Source of the DNA: Gemmatimonadaceae bacterium
Lineage (GTDB): Bacteria; Gemmatimonadota; Gemmatimonadetes; Gemmatimonadales; Gemmatimonadaceae
NCBI GenBank assembly: GCA_036496605.1
Contig: DASXKV010000068.1
Coordinates: 99,095-163,094 of the forward strand
Direction: 5' to 3'
Length of the DNA: 64,000 nt
Below, piece by piece: positions 38,011 to 47,612 of this stretch (position 1 is its first letter; every line of letters starts with the position of its first letter). The notes beneath the pieces are model-generated. The model had not been told where the DNA came from, did not search any database, and saw only the letters and a list, made by a program, of their open reading frames with translations. The position numbers and the translations under genes were made by a program.

Positions 38011-40368
38011 ATGCGTGTATTGGCTTCCTTCCGACGCTTTCGTTCACAACATCCGCGAATCGTTCGCGGCTCGCTCATCGGCCTCGCGTTCGCGCTCTCG
38101 TTCGCGGTCGGCTTGTTCTACGCCAGCTGGGCACTCGTCTGCCGAGCCGGTCGGTGTCCGGCCGTCGAAGTCCTCGACGAATACACGCCGCGACAGACCT
38201 CGAAGCTCTATGCGGCCGACGGTCGATTCATCGCCGAGATCGGTCTCGAGCGCCGGACCGTCGTCAAGATCGATCAGATCCCGCCAGTCGTCCGCAATGC
38301 GTTCATTGCAACGGAGGACAAGCGCTTCTACGAGCATGCCGGCATCGACTGGAAGCGCGTGCCGAGCGCGATTCTCAACGACGTTCGCACGCACAGCTGG
38401 AGTCAGGGTTTTTCGACGATCACGATGCAGCTCGCTCGGAACATTTTCCCCGAGCGCATCTCGCGTGAGAAAAACGTCGTCCGCAAGTTGAAAGAAGCGA
38501 AAGTGGCGCGCGCGATCGAAGCGAAGTACTCGAAAAATCGCATCCTCGAGCTCTATCTCAATCAGATCTACCTCGGCAATGGCGCATACGGCGTCGAGAG
38601 CGCGGCCGAACGCTATTTCGGAAAATCCGTAAAGGATCTGAATCTCGCCGAAGCGGCGACGCTCGCCTCGATTCCGAAGGGCCCGGGTCGGTACGATCCA
38701 CGTCGCTTTCCTGATCGGGTCATTCAGCGGCGGAACACAATTCTCGAGCTGATGCGTCGCGACGGCGAGATCACCGACGCCGACGCCAGCCTCGCCAAGG
38801 CCTATCCGCTGCGCCTCGCGCGAAAGACCGACGCTGGCGAATTCGCCCCGTATTTCGTCGAGTGGGTGCGCCAGCTGCTCGACGAACAGTTCGGTCGGCA
38901 ATTGTATGAGCAAGGTCTAAAGGTCTATACGACGCTCGACGTCGAGCTCCAGTCGGCGGCTGAGCGCGCGCTCGAGACCCAAATGCGTGCGATCGAGGCG
39001 GGGAAGTACGGCGCCTACAAGCACCAATCCTACGAGCAGTACGCCGCGCAGGCCGTCGACAACGACAACGAGAGCGCGGCTGCAAACTCCCCGTATCTGC
39101 AGGACGCTTTCGTCGCCATGGATCCGCGTGACGGCTCCATCCGCGCGCTCATCGGCGGACGCAACTTCGACGACTCGAAGTTCAATCGCGCGGTGCAAGC
39201 GTTGCGTCAGCCGGGTTCCACATTCAAACCGATCGTCTACGCCGACGCGATTCAGAATGGTCGTCCCCCATCATACATCCTCGACGACTCACCATTGAGT
39301 TACACGCCTCCAGGTGGCCAAACGTGGGAGCCGCAGAACTACGACAGCAAGTTCGAGGGGAAGATGCCCCTCCGACGCGCGCTTTATGAATCTCGAAACC
39401 TCGCCACGATCCGCCTCGGCATGGAGCTCGGCGAGGCGAGCGTCATCGACGAAGCGCGCAAGTTCGGCTTAACGACGCCGATTCCGCCGTATCCATCGAT
39501 CCATATCGGCGCCGCGTCCGTCTATCCCATCGAGCTAGTCGCGGCATACTCCGCGTTCGCCACCCTCGGCACGCGGTCGACGCCGATGGCCATTGTGCGC
39601 GTCGAGAATCAGAAGGGCGACGTCCTCTGGGCCCCGCCGCCCCAGCGCACCGCCGTGCTCTCTCCCGAAGAAGCATGGCTCATGGTCGACATGATGAAAG
39701 ACGTCGTCCGTCGCGGAACGGCCGCGGGCACCGTCGGATCCGTGTTTCATCTTCCCGCAGGTGGCAAAACGGGAACGACGAATGACGGCACCGACGTTTG
39801 GTTCATCGGCTATACCTCGGATCTCGTCGCCGGCATCTGGATGGGACTCGATCGTCCGCAGAAAATCAAAGCGAATGCACAAGGCGGTGTTCTCGCAGGG
39901 CCTGCTTGGGCCGCTTTCATGAATCAAGTCTACAAGCGCAAGCCAGCTCCTCCGGATTGGCCGCGTCCATCCGGACTCGTTGCGCAGTCGATCGACGTCA
40001 CGACGAATACACTGTGGACGCAGGGCTGCGGCGGCGTGCAATCCACGGAGTACTTCATTCCTGGAACCGAGCCGACTCAAACTTGCGCGCCGTCGGTGGC
40101 GCCTGATACAACGGGGCTTGGCACGCCGCTCCGGCCGGACACGGGCGGCGCAGCGAATTCCGCCACGCAGCCGTCCAATCCGTTTGCGAATCCTGTCGTC
40201 GTTCCGGGAGCGGTGCCGTCGCCGCGACCCGCGCGGCCGACCGATGGCGACTCGATCCGTCGTCGCGATTCATTGGTCTTCCCGCGGACACGCACGCGCG
40301 ACACGACGCGCCCGCGACGTGACACGACTCGCGTACCGCCGCTGAACCCGGCGGCGAAGTCACGCTGA
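38011..40368 (+). CDS. penicillin-binding protein 1A family bifunctional transglycosylase/transpeptidase
   Basis: 785 aa. N-terminal anchor helix (~18-42), GT51 domain with catalytic Glu-102 in TEDKRFYEHAGID plus QGFSTITMQLARN and LNQIYLGNGAYGVES, then a transpeptidase domain with SxxK at 403-406 (PGSTFK), SRN at 461-463 and KTGT at 586-589. The Pro/Thr/Arg-rich C-terminal tail (~690-785) is unusual and probably disordered. Builds and cross-links peptidoglycan in the periplasm. Confidence 0.95.
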   Translation: MRVLASFRRFRSQHPRIVRGSLIGLAFALSFAVGLFYASWALVCRAGRCPAVEVLDEYTPRQTSKLYAADGRFIAEIGLERRTVVKIDQIPPVVRNAFIATEDKRFYEHAGIDWKRVPSAILNDVRTHSWSQGFSTITMQLARNIFPERISREKNVVRKLKEAKVARAIEAKYSKNRILELYLNQIYLGNGAYGVESAAERYFGKSVKDLNLAEAATLASIPKGPGRYDPRRFPDRVIQRRNTILELMRRDGEITDADASLAKAYPLRLARKTDAGEFAPYFVEWVRQLLDEQFGRQLYEQGLKVYTTLDVELQSAAERALETQMRAIEAGKYGAYKHQSYEQYAAQAVDNDNESAAANSPYLQDAFVAMDPRDGSIRALIGGRNFDDSKFNRAVQALRQPGSTFKPIVYADAIQNGRPPSYILDDSPLSYTPPGGQTWEPQNYDSKFEGKMPLRRALYESRNLATIRLGMELGEASVIDEARKFGLTTPIPPYPSIHIGAASVYPIELVAAYSAFATLGTRSTPMAIVRVENQKGDVLWAPPPQRTAVLSPEEAWLMVDMMKDVVRRGTAAGTVGSVFHLPAGGKTGTTNDGTDVWFIGYTSDLVAGIWMGLDRPQKIKANAQGGVLAGPAWAAFMNQVYKRKPAPPDWPRPSGLVAQSIDVTTNTLWTQGCGGVQSTEYFIPGTEPTQTCAPSVAPDTTGLGTPLRPDTGGAANSATQPSNPFANPVVVPGAVPSPRPARPTDGDSIRRRDSLVFPRTRTRDTTRPRRDTTRVPPLNPAAKSR

Positions 40369-40378
40369 CGATCGCGGA

Positions 40379-41173
40379 GTGACCACCGGACCGTCCAACG
40401 GGTGGCTGCCCGTCGACTGCCACGCGCATACCACGTTCTCGGACGGCCAGCTCACGGTTGATGAGCTGATCGGGCGCGCGCGCGATCGCCACGTTTCGCC
40501 CAGTGTGAGCGATCACATCTCGTCTTACATGGACAGCGCCGTGTCGACGGTCGACGAGGTGCGCGCCTATCTCGACGAGCTCGCGCACTACGACGTGCTC
40601 CGCGGCGGTGAATTCTGCTGGCATGACTCGTTATGGCGCGAGATCACGAACGACCTTGTCGCTCGATTCACGCATCGTCTTGGCTCGCTGCACGGAATCT
40701 GGTTGCCGAACGGAGAGCTCGTCTACGCGTTCTCACGCCGCTTCCCGAACGTCTCGCCCGACGAGTACATGGAGGCGCATGTGGAGAATCTCGAGCGCTT
40801 CGCGCAAGAGATGCCCGTCGATGTCCTCGCGCACCCGACGCTTCTCCCGCTGGCGCTCCGTCTCTTTCCACCCGAAGCCCTGTGGACCGAGCAGCGCGAG
40901 GAACGCGCCGTACATGCGCTGGCTGACGCCGGGATCGCGTTCGAGATCTCGAACCGCTACCGGCCGCACGAGCGTTTCGTTAGGCGCGCGTGGAGCGCCG
41001 GCGTCCGCATCTCGCTCGGCTCCGATGGACATACCGAAGCGCAGGTCGCGGACATCGAGTTTCCCCTCTCGCTCGCCCGAGCGATTGGCGTGCCCGATCA
41101 TGAGCTCTACGATCCTCGTCGTCACGGTTCGCGCACCGGCTTCTTTGAGCCGGGCGCGAAGCGCTCCCGCTGA
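40379..41173 (+). CDS. PHP domain metal-dependent phosphoesterase-like protein
   Basis: 264 aa PHP fold. Metal ligands are visible in DCHAHTTFSDGQ (~14-25), SDH near 44, HP in LAHPTLLP and SDGH near 225. Related to histidinol-phosphatase-type and polymerase-type PHP domains; substrate unknown. GTG 40379 lies 10 nt after the PBP stop and has GGAG just upstream. Followed by an amidohydrolase 8 nt downstream. Confidence 0.8.
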   Translation: MTTGPSNGWLPVDCHAHTTFSDGQLTVDELIGRARDRHVSPSVSDHISSYMDSAVSTVDEVRAYLDELAHYDVLRGGEFCWHDSLWREITNDLVARFTHRLGSLHGIWLPNGELVYAFSRRFPNVSPDEYMEAHVENLERFAQEMPVDVLAHPTLLPLALRLFPPEALWTEQREERAVHALADAGIAFEISNRYRPHERFVRRAWSAGVRISLGSDGHTEAQVADIEFPLSLARAIGVPDHELYDPRRHGSRTGFFEPGAKRSR

Positions 41174-41181
41174 TCCAGCAC

Positions 41182-42516
41182 GTGATCCGCTACCGCGCCC
41201 AGTTCGTCGTCCCCGTCGCGTCGCCGCCCATCACGGACGGCATTGTCGCCGTCGACAGTGGCCGTATCGCTTACGTCGGACCCCGCGACGGCCACGAACC
41301 CACCGCGGACGTCGTAGACCTTGGCGATACGCTGCTTCTGCCCGGACTGATCAATGCGCATTGTCACCTCGAACTTACGGCGATGCGCGGCTTTCTCGAG
41401 GACCTGGACTTCCGCACCTGGATACTACGCCTAACGAATTCCAAGCGCGCGGTGCTCTCTCGAGAGATGCTCCTCGATGCCGCCCGTTACGGTATTGCCG
41501 AGGGCCTTCGCCACGGCATCACCACCTACGCGGATACTTGCGATTCCGGCGTCTCGTTCGATGCAATGCGCGAGTGTGGTGTTCGTGGCATCATGTACCA
41601 GGAAGTATTCGGTCCCGACCCTGCGCAGTGCGGTGCGTCCCTCGCGGAGCTTCGCGAGAAGGTGAACCGGATGCGTCCATTAGAAACGCCGCTCGTTCGC
41701 ATCGGTGTTTCGCCGCATGCGCCGTACACGGTTTCGGATTCACTCTTCTCGGCCGTTGCGCAATACGCAAGTAACGAGTCGCTTCCGATCGCGATTCACA
41801 TCGCCGAGAGCCAAATCGAGTACGATCTCGTCGCAAGCGGCAGCGGGCCACTCGCGGACGGGCTTCGCGCGCGCAAGATCGACGTCGCAAGCCGCGCGCG
41901 AACGCCGATCGAGTTGATGCAATCACTCGGTGTACTTGCAGCGCGTCCTCTCCTCATCCACTGCGTTCACGTCGATGACTCTGACATCGCGCAAATCGCA
42001 GCCTCCCGTTGCGGAGTTGCGCATTGTCCGGCGTCAAACGCGAAGCTTGGACACGGTGTCGCACCTCTCGGTGCTATCCTGAGCGCCGGCATTCCGGCCG
42101 GCGTCGGCTCGGATTCGGTGGCCAGCAATAACCGCATGGATCTACTCGAGGAGGCACGTCTTGCCGCGCTGCTTCAACGGGCGTGGCGCGGTGACCTGCG
42201 TGAGGTGTCTGCCCATTCAGCACTCACTCTCGCAACGCTCGGCGGCGCACAGGCGCTGGGCATAGCGAACGATGTCGGCTCGCTGGAAGTCGGTAAATCA
42301 GCCGATCTTGCGGCTTTCCCCCTCGCTGACGTCGGTCCCGTCCACGAGCCTGAAACCGCTGCGGTCTTCGCTTTGCCAGGCACGCCAGCATCCTTTGTTG
42401 CGGTAGCCGGCGAGATCCTCGTTCGGGACGGCGAGCTTCTCAAAAAGGATCTCGCGCTCGAAAAACGTGTCCAGGAGAGCGCGAATGCTCTCGAAAGGTG
42501 GATGAGAATCACATAA
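41182..42516 (+). CDS. amidohydrolase, adenosine/aminofutalosine deaminase-like
   Basis: 444 aa metal-dependent hydrolase of the TRZ/ATZ/SAH-deaminase group. LPGLINAHCHLELT supplies the HxH metal pair, SPHAPYTVSD a further block, IHIAESQIE the next His/Glu, LIHCVHVDD another His and GSDSVASNN the final Asp. N-terminal and C-terminal strands form the composite domain. Candidates are aminodeoxyfutalosine deaminase (futalosine menaquinone pathway) or SAH/MTA deaminase; no other mqn gene is nearby. GTG start. Confidence 0.8.
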   Translation: MIRYRAQFVVPVASPPITDGIVAVDSGRIAYVGPRDGHEPTADVVDLGDTLLLPGLINAHCHLELTAMRGFLEDLDFRTWILRLTNSKRAVLSREMLLDAARYGIAEGLRHGITTYADTCDSGVSFDAMRECGVRGIMYQEVFGPDPAQCGASLAELREKVNRMRPLETPLVRIGVSPHAPYTVSDSLFSAVAQYASNESLPIAIHIAESQIEYDLVASGSGPLADGLRARKIDVASRARTPIELMQSLGVLAARPLLIHCVHVDDSDIAQIAASRCGVAHCPASNAKLGHGVAPLGAILSAGIPAGVGSDSVASNNRMDLLEEARLAALLQRAWRGDLREVSAHSALTLATLGGAQALGIANDVGSLEVGKSADLAAFPLADVGPVHEPETAAVFALPGTPASFVAVAGEILVRDGELLKKDLALEKRVQESANALERWMRIT

Positions 42517-42810
42517 CTCAGGGTCTTGCGCCTCCGAGGCCTCCCGAATCCTCTCGAACGCCGCAGGCCAATTTGGCCGAGTGCGCCTTGTCGACTATTT
42601 TGCCTGCGAATAGCTTCCGAAGTACACGTACCCTTCCGGCGCGCCCATTCGTCGTCTGGAAGGAAGTTACAAGTGAGCGTTTTCGAGCCGTCCACCTCCC
42701 CAATTGACGAAGCGCGATCTTAGCGGCGCGCGGCCTCAATTGGACTGCTTGCGACTGCAAGCGAGCAAGCTGTCGAGCGTCACGCGCACGAAGGCCTACG
42801 GAGGTTTTGC
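42517..42810. other. intergenic region upstream of the HNH gene
   Basis: 294 nt with no convincing gene. It contains an inverted repeat CCAATTGA (42700-42707) / TCAATTGG (42736-42743) with a GC-rich inner segment, and a possible weak promoter TTGTCG...TAGCTT near 42580-42615. GGAGG at 42800-42804 is the ribosome binding site of the HNH gene. Confidence 0.4.
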
Positions 42811-43449
42811 GTGGTCGTTGGTTGTTTGGCTCTGAATGCGTCGTTCGAGCCTCTCACCATGGTCCCGATGCGAAGAGCGCTTCGCCTCGTGATCGATGGC
42901 AAGGCGGAAATTGTCGAAGCGGATCAGGATAAGGTCGTCCGCTCCGAACGCCTCACGATGCCACGCCCTGCCGTTATTCGACTCACGAAGTTCATCCACG
43001 TGCCACGTCGCTTTCGTCGTCAGGTGACGAACACGTTTCTTTTCGCGCGCGATCGTTACCGCTGTCAGTACTGCGGACGCCACGCGACAGAGCTCAAGAT
43101 TCGGGAGGCACTCACGCGCGATCACCTCATTCCGCTTTCACGTGGCGGCACCAACGATTGGAACAACGTCGTCACTGCGTGCAGCCCGTGTAACACGCGG
43201 AAGGGGAATCGGCTGCCGGAAGAAATCGGGATGCACCCGCTTACGCATCCAGTCGAGCCGCACTTCGTACATCTGAGCTGGGCGGTTCGACGCCTCACGC
43301 CAACTCAGGCGCGATACATCAAGACGTTTTACGGCGACGAAGTACTGCATCAGATCGAGCTTCTTGAGCATCGCGGGTCCGGGGCCGCTCAAGTATCGGC
43401 TGCGCTCGGTCACGCTCACCACGGCGGCCACGGCCAGCGGCACCCGTGA
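42811..43449 (+). CDS. HNH endonuclease family protein
   Basis: 212 aa. N-terminal domain of ~75 residues (LALNASFEPLTMVPMRRAL), then an HNH module: Cys-85/Cys-88 (CQYC), Asp-104/His-105 in RDHLIPLSRGGTNDWNNV and Cys-124/Cys-127 (CSPC), i.e. a zinc-stapled beta-beta-alpha-metal nuclease. The same architecture is a common, mostly uncharacterised chromosomal single-copy protein. GTG 42811 is supported by GGAGG 6 nt upstream. C-terminus is His/Gly-rich. Ends before an intrinsic terminator. Confidence 0.88.
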   Translation: MVVGCLALNASFEPLTMVPMRRALRLVIDGKAEIVEADQDKVVRSERLTMPRPAVIRLTKFIHVPRRFRRQVTNTFLFARDRYRCQYCGRHATELKIREALTRDHLIPLSRGGTNDWNNVVTACSPCNTRKGNRLPEEIGMHPLTHPVEPHFVHLSWAVRRLTPTQARYIKTFYGDEVLHQIELLEHRGSGAAQVSAALGHAHHGGHGQRHP

Positions 43450-43470
43450 AGTGAACGCATCGAGAACCGA

Positions 43471-43505
43471 AACGCCGCGAGCAAAGCTCGCGGCGTTTTG
43501 TTTTC
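43471..43505 (+). terminator. intrinsic terminator of the HNH gene
   Basis: AACGCCGCGAGC, loop AAA, GCTCGCGGCGTT, then TTGTTTT. A perfect 12-bp GC-rich stem followed by a T-rich tract, 21 nt after the HNH stop. Confidence 0.92.
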
Positions 43506-43534
43506 ACCAACAACGAGTCACCGCCACCCATCAA

Positions 43535-44188
43535 CTACCCTGCCGTGAACGTTTCCGAGCGTTGCTCATAGTGCCGCCGTTCGCCGCCTAACAAGCGCGA
43601 GAGCAGCGTACCGATACCGTTCTTGAGGGCGCTCGCCGGATTCGTCTTCCCGCGCACCGCGGGCTGAAATTCGCCATGCAACCAGCGCTGGAGCTCGTCC
43701 AGGTCGCTCACGTCCAGCGTCGAAATGTCGAGGAAGACGTTGTAGTAGTATCGGCCACCCTGCGCGCGCGGCCGTAGAGGTACCCGATACGGTCGGCTCA
43801 GAGGCGCCTCGGCCGATGTCAGCGTGGCAAACCCGCCGAAATCCTCGAGCGAATTTCCATTGCGCCGCACCGCCCGGTAGACCTGCGCTGCGGGATCGTA
43901 CTGCACGAGCACTTCCCACTCGGTCGACCCTTCGATGTCGTTGAACAGGCCCTTCTCGCGCCAGAGCTCGACCTTGTAATGGATCTTCGTCGGAAATCCA
44001 TTGCGAAGCAGCTCACGCGTCGTTGGATCCGACAGCAGGTTCTTGCCCACGATGCTTGGCGATTGCGTAGCGGCGAACGTGCCGCCTGGAACGATGATGT
44101 CCAGCTGCACCGGACTCTGAGCCCGAGCCGTTGATACCGGGGCCAAGCTCAGAGCAACGCCAAGCGCGATCAGCGATCGAGTGGACAA
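43535..44188 (-). CDS. DUF4390-like exported protein
   Basis: 217 aa. Signal-like N-terminus (RSLIALGVALSLAPVSTARAQ), then a beta-rich domain containing KIHYKVELWREKGLFND and YYYNVFLDISTLDVSDLDELQRWL, which resembles DUF4390. Function unknown. The only plausible start before the signal peptide is TTG 44188, 11 nt after the preceding barrel stop; no ATG/GTG is available there. Likely co-transcribed with the barrel protein. Confidence 0.65.
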   Translation of the reverse strand: MSTRSLIALGVALSLAPVSTARAQSPVQLDIIVPGGTFAATQSPSIVGKNLLSDPTTRELLRNGFPTKIHYKVELWREKGLFNDIEGSTEWEVLVQYDPAAQVYRAVRRNGNSLEDFGGFATLTSAEAPLSRPYRVPLRPRAQGGRYYYNVFLDISTLDVSDLDELQRWLHGEFQPAVRGKTNPASALKNGIGTLLSRLLGGERRHYEQRSETFTAG

Positions 44189-44199
44189 ATCGAGAAAGG

Positions 44200-45987
44200 T
44201 TAGAACCTGTGTCGCAGCCGCATGAACAATCGCAGCGGCTCGCCTGACGAGGACAGCGCCTTCGCCATGTAAAAACCTACACCGCCAAAGTCGAGACCAC
44301 CGCCGATGTCTGTTCTGAAGCTGCTGAGCGGCGGTATGCGTCCGCTCGCGTATGTAAGCGATCCATCGGGCGGACCGACGAGCCAGCCGCGTCCCGCATC
44401 GACGAACACGACCCAATTGCCCGTGCTGCGAAAGTGGTGAGCCCGCGCTCGCGGCGCGGCATCGTCTTCGCCGCGCCCGATTGCGTCATCGTGCGATTCC
44501 CAATCCGGCTGAATATCGAAATGCAGATCGCCGCGATACTCGGCTTGCAGGAGCGCGATGCGATCGCAGAGCGCAGGCTGGCCGGGAAACACCGGTCCCA
44601 CATTACAAGTTCCTAAATCAACTCCGGATGCATCGCTGCGGAAACCGTATCCTGGCATGACGCCCGGTCCATCGGCCGAGACGCGTCGCTCGATCGGGAG
44701 GGCATCGCCGCTCAGCCATCCGCCGATCAAGGCTCGGAGATTCAGCTGCGCCTCCGGCGATACCCGATTGTACCGGCGCGCATCGAGGAACCCCCTCGAG
44801 TACGTCGTCGGGATCGGCGACGTCCAGGACACATCCGTCCCTCCAGTCGTATTCGTGGCCACGTTCACTCGCTCCAACGTCCCGACGCCTCGCTCCCAAT
44901 CGGCGCTGACTCGCCAGCCGGACCACGGATTGTCTTCGTCGTTTCGTGTATCGACGACGAACGTGCCCGTCGCGATGTGCAAACGGCCCTCATCGACCGG
45001 TGGATTCGGCCGCCAATCCACCTCGCTTCGAAACAAGGTGAATGGGTTGCGGGCGTCGCGCGTTATCCAGCGTTCATCGCCAAAACCGCCCGTTAGGCTC
45101 ACGCCCCGCCATGCGAACAGCGAGGCCGTCGCGCTCGCGCCATGACGCTGGTAGTAGTCTCGATAGTCGCGGTGTCCCAGGAACGATGCGAGCCCGACCT
45201 CGAGATCCGAGAGCTGCCATGGTTCGATGCCATCGACGACGTTGAACAGTCGTCCACCGAGCGCGAATCCCTCGAGACGTCCAATGCGCAACTCGCCGCG
45301 CACATTGTGTCCAACATCATCGTCGCGCGACGAAAAGCTGCTGCCGGTGCGCAGAATGGCGTATGCGTCCAGCCGCGTGCTGCCCCACGGCGTCGTTCGA
45401 TTGATCTGTGGACCCAGGTTGATTGGCAGCCCCTCGACGCGATTGTAGGCGCCAGCCGACGCGATCTGCAACCTGCTCCAACTTCGATCTGCTCGCCGAT
45501 GCTCCCATCGGCGCCACCATGGGTCGCCCACGTCAGCGAGTGTGTCTCGATCCGCGATGATCTGATCTCCATCCTGCTGGTAGCGCAGCGGCTCGCGATA
45601 AATGCGGATCTCGCCGCCAATGTCCGCGACGTCTCTCCCTTCGACGTCGCCGCCAACCACGAGCAGGTCGCCATCGATGCGCGCCGAAGGCCGCAGAATG
45701 ACATCCGAGTTCAACGCAATGACGCGCCCGGTAACGTGGCCGCCAATCGTGAGTGGCCCGTTCAGCACGGCGACGTCGCCGAAGATCTCACGTCCTCGTT
45801 CGATCTCGAGCGGTCCGCTCAGTCGCAACCCAGTGCTCGCGTTGAACAGCGACGCGGCCTCACGGGCAACGTCCGCCGGGAGGCCGCGGCGTCGAAAGGC
45901 AGTATCCGGCGCCGTGCGATCCTGGGCTGCGGCGACGGCGAAGCACGCCGGCAGCATCGCCACCGCGATCGCCAAAGAAGTCCGCAT
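44200..45987 (-). CDS. outer-membrane barrel protein with bactofilin-like N-terminal repeats
   Basis: 595 aa. Signal peptide (MRTSLAIAVAMLPACFAVAAAQ), then a ~75-residue right-handed beta-helix-like segment (FGDVAVLNGPLTIGG, HVTGRVIALNSDV, IDGDLLVVGGDVEG) resembling bactofilin/polymer-forming repeats. The rest is a barrel-like region with Omp85/surface-antigen features and ends LFMRLRHRF with terminal Phe, the usual outer-membrane signal. No POTRA repeats seen. Probably surface-exposed; function unknown. Confidence 0.7.
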   Translation of the reverse strand: MRTSLAIAVAMLPACFAVAAAQDRTAPDTAFRRRGLPADVAREAASLFNASTGLRLSGPLEIERGREIFGDVAVLNGPLTIGGHVTGRVIALNSDVILRPSARIDGDLLVVGGDVEGRDVADIGGEIRIYREPLRYQQDGDQIIADRDTLADVGDPWWRRWEHRRADRSWSRLQIASAGAYNRVEGLPINLGPQINRTTPWGSTRLDAYAILRTGSSFSSRDDDVGHNVRGELRIGRLEGFALGGRLFNVVDGIEPWQLSDLEVGLASFLGHRDYRDYYQRHGASATASLFAWRGVSLTGGFGDERWITRDARNPFTLFRSEVDWRPNPPVDEGRLHIATGTFVVDTRNDEDNPWSGWRVSADWERGVGTLERVNVATNTTGGTDVSWTSPIPTTYSRGFLDARRYNRVSPEAQLNLRALIGGWLSGDALPIERRVSADGPGVMPGYGFRSDASGVDLGTCNVGPVFPGQPALCDRIALLQAEYRGDLHFDIQPDWESHDDAIGRGEDDAAPRARAHHFRSTGNWVVFVDAGRGWLVGPPDGSLTYASGRIPPLSSFRTDIGGGLDFGGVGFYMAKALSSSGEPLRLFMRLRHRF

Positions 45988-46052
45988 TGCTACTCCACCG
46001 AGTGAAGGGTCCGCCCGTCGTTGGGCACCCCACGTACCCACCCCGCGCCCCG

Positions 46053-46058
46053 ATTATA
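46053..46058 (-). promoter_or_regulatory. candidate -10 element for the barrel-protein operon
   Basis: A perfect TATAAT reads on the minus strand here, giving a transcript start near 46046 and a leader of about 60 nt to ATG 45987. No good -35 hexamer lies 16-18 nt upstream, so an activator or alternative sigma factor may be needed. Confidence 0.4.
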
Positions 46059-46202
46059 ACGATCGTTCCGAGAAAGAGTTGCCTTCTCGACGGATCTCCG
46101 AAACATTCAACACCTGTCCACCACAGGTCACAGCCAGAGCGTGTCGCTCCGACGCTGTTCATCTGTGGCGGTTTCCAGCTCTCGAGCCGTCCGTCGCGCC
46201 GA

Positions 46203-47612
46203 TCAACTGCGTTGTCCGTCCGTCGCGCCTTCCCCCATGGTAATACCCAGTCGGCGCATTCTGCGATAAAGATTTGGACGGTCCGTCTTCAGTCGACGCG
46301 CGGCTTCGGCGACGTTGCCGCTCGCCATCGAGAGAGCGCGCGTGATCAACATTTTCTCGTAATCGTCCAGCGTCTCGCTGAGCGAGGAATCGAGTGAAGC
46401 CGGATCAGGAAGCGGCGCTTCGGGCGGCGCACCGCGACGCCCGTCGCCATCGATCGCCAGAACCGTCGAGACGTCCTCTCCATCGACCGGCAGCCCGGCG
46501 TGAAGAATCACGAGACGCTCGACGATATTCGCGAGCTCGCGGACATTCCCTTGCCAACGATGCCGCGTCAGTAGCGCCATCGCGTCTTCCGTCCAGGCGG
46601 GCTGAGCTTGCCCCGTGCGCATTCGGTGAAGGGCAGAGAAGTGCCGAACGAGCGAGGGTATGTCGCTGGGCCGCTCGCGAAGGGGTGGAATCGGAATCGG
46701 AATCACATTTAGCCGAAAGAACAGATCTTCTCGAAATGTCCCCTCATGCACGCATCGACCGAGATCTTTGTTCGTCGCCGATAGAATGCGCACGTCGATG
46801 CGAATCGGTTTTCCCCCGCCGACACGCTCGATCTCCTTCGCTTCGATTGCGCGCAGGAGCTTCGCTTGGGCTTCGGGACCCAAATCTCCGACCTCGTCGA
46901 GTAGCAGCGTGCCGGTGTGAGCGAGCTCGAAGCGACCAATGCGTCGATCGGTCGCTCCCGTGAACGAGCCTTTCTCGTGACCGAACATCTCACTCTCGAC
47001 GAGATCACGGGGGATGGCCGCGCAATTCACGCGAATGAAGGGGCGATCGCGCCGCGCGCTCGCGCCGTGGATCGCGGCCGCGACCAGTTCCTTGCCGGTT
47101 CCCGACTCGCCAGTGATGAGTACTCGTGAGTCAGTCGGTGCCACGCGAGCAATGAGCTCCCGAACGCGCATCAGCGCTGGGCTGTCGCCGATCATGTCGC
47201 CACTCAGCCCGTACTCGCGTCGCAGTGATTTCGCCTCGCGGCGAACCTGGCGGAGCTCCAGTGCCGAGCTCAGTGCGAGGAGCACACCTTCGGGACTCAG
47301 TGGCTTCTCGAGGAAATTGAACGCGCCAAGCTTCGTCGCGCGCACGGCGTCCGAGAGTCCGGCCCGGCCACTCATCATCACAACGGGTACGTCGGGCAGC
47401 TTCTCTCGCATTTGTGCGAGCGTCGCGATACCGTCCATCTCGCCTGGCATCATGAGGTCCAGCAGCAACACATCCGGCTCGCTCTCGAGCGCGCGCTGCA
47501 ACGCCGACGCACCATCCTGCGCGTCGCGAACCTCGTACCCCTCGGCGCCGAGGAGGGCACCGACCATGCGCCGAATGTTCGGCTCGTCGTCGACGATCAG
47601 TACACTAGGCAT
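46203..47612 (-). CDS. sigma-54-dependent response regulator (NtrC/NtrX-like)
   Basis: 469 aa. Receiver domain with Asp-52 (LLLDLMMPGEMDG), AAA+ domain with Walker A GESGTGKE, the sigma-54 contact loop GSFTGA (variant of GAFTGA), Walker B LLLDEVGDL and the arginine-finger region FREDLFFRL, and a C-terminal Fis-type helix-turn-helix (GNVAEAARRLKTDRPNLYRRMRRLGI). Activates sigma-54 promoters. Its start overlaps the upstream small membrane gene by 8 nt. Confidence 0.93.
   Translation of the reverse strand: MPSVLIVDDEPNIRRMVGALLGAEGYEVRDAQDGASALQRALESEPDVLLLDLMMPGEMDGIATLAQMREKLPDVPVVMMSGRAGLSDAVRATKLGAFNFLEKPLSPEGVLLALSSALELRQVRREAKSLRREYGLSGDMIGDSPALMRVRELIARVAPTDSRVLITGESGTGKELVAAAIHGASARRDRPFIRVNCAAIPRDLVESEMFGHEKGSFTGATDRRIGRFELAHTGTLLLDEVGDLGPEAQAKLLRAIEAKEIERVGGGKPIRIDVRILSATNKDLGRCVHEGTFREDLFFRLNVIPIPIPPLRERPSDIPSLVRHFSALHRMRTGQAQPAWTEDAMALLTRHRWQGNVRELANIVERLVILHAGLPVDGEDVSTVLAIDGDGRRGAPPEAPLPDPASLDSSLSETLDDYEKMLITRALSMASGNVAEAARRLKTDRPNLYRRMRRLGITMGEGATDGQRS

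Noticed and set aside
43964..44416. Longer reading of the DUF4390-like protein starting inside the barrel gene
   Set aside because: The signal peptide begins after TTG 44188; the extension is antisense-like frame of the upstream gene's C-terminus.
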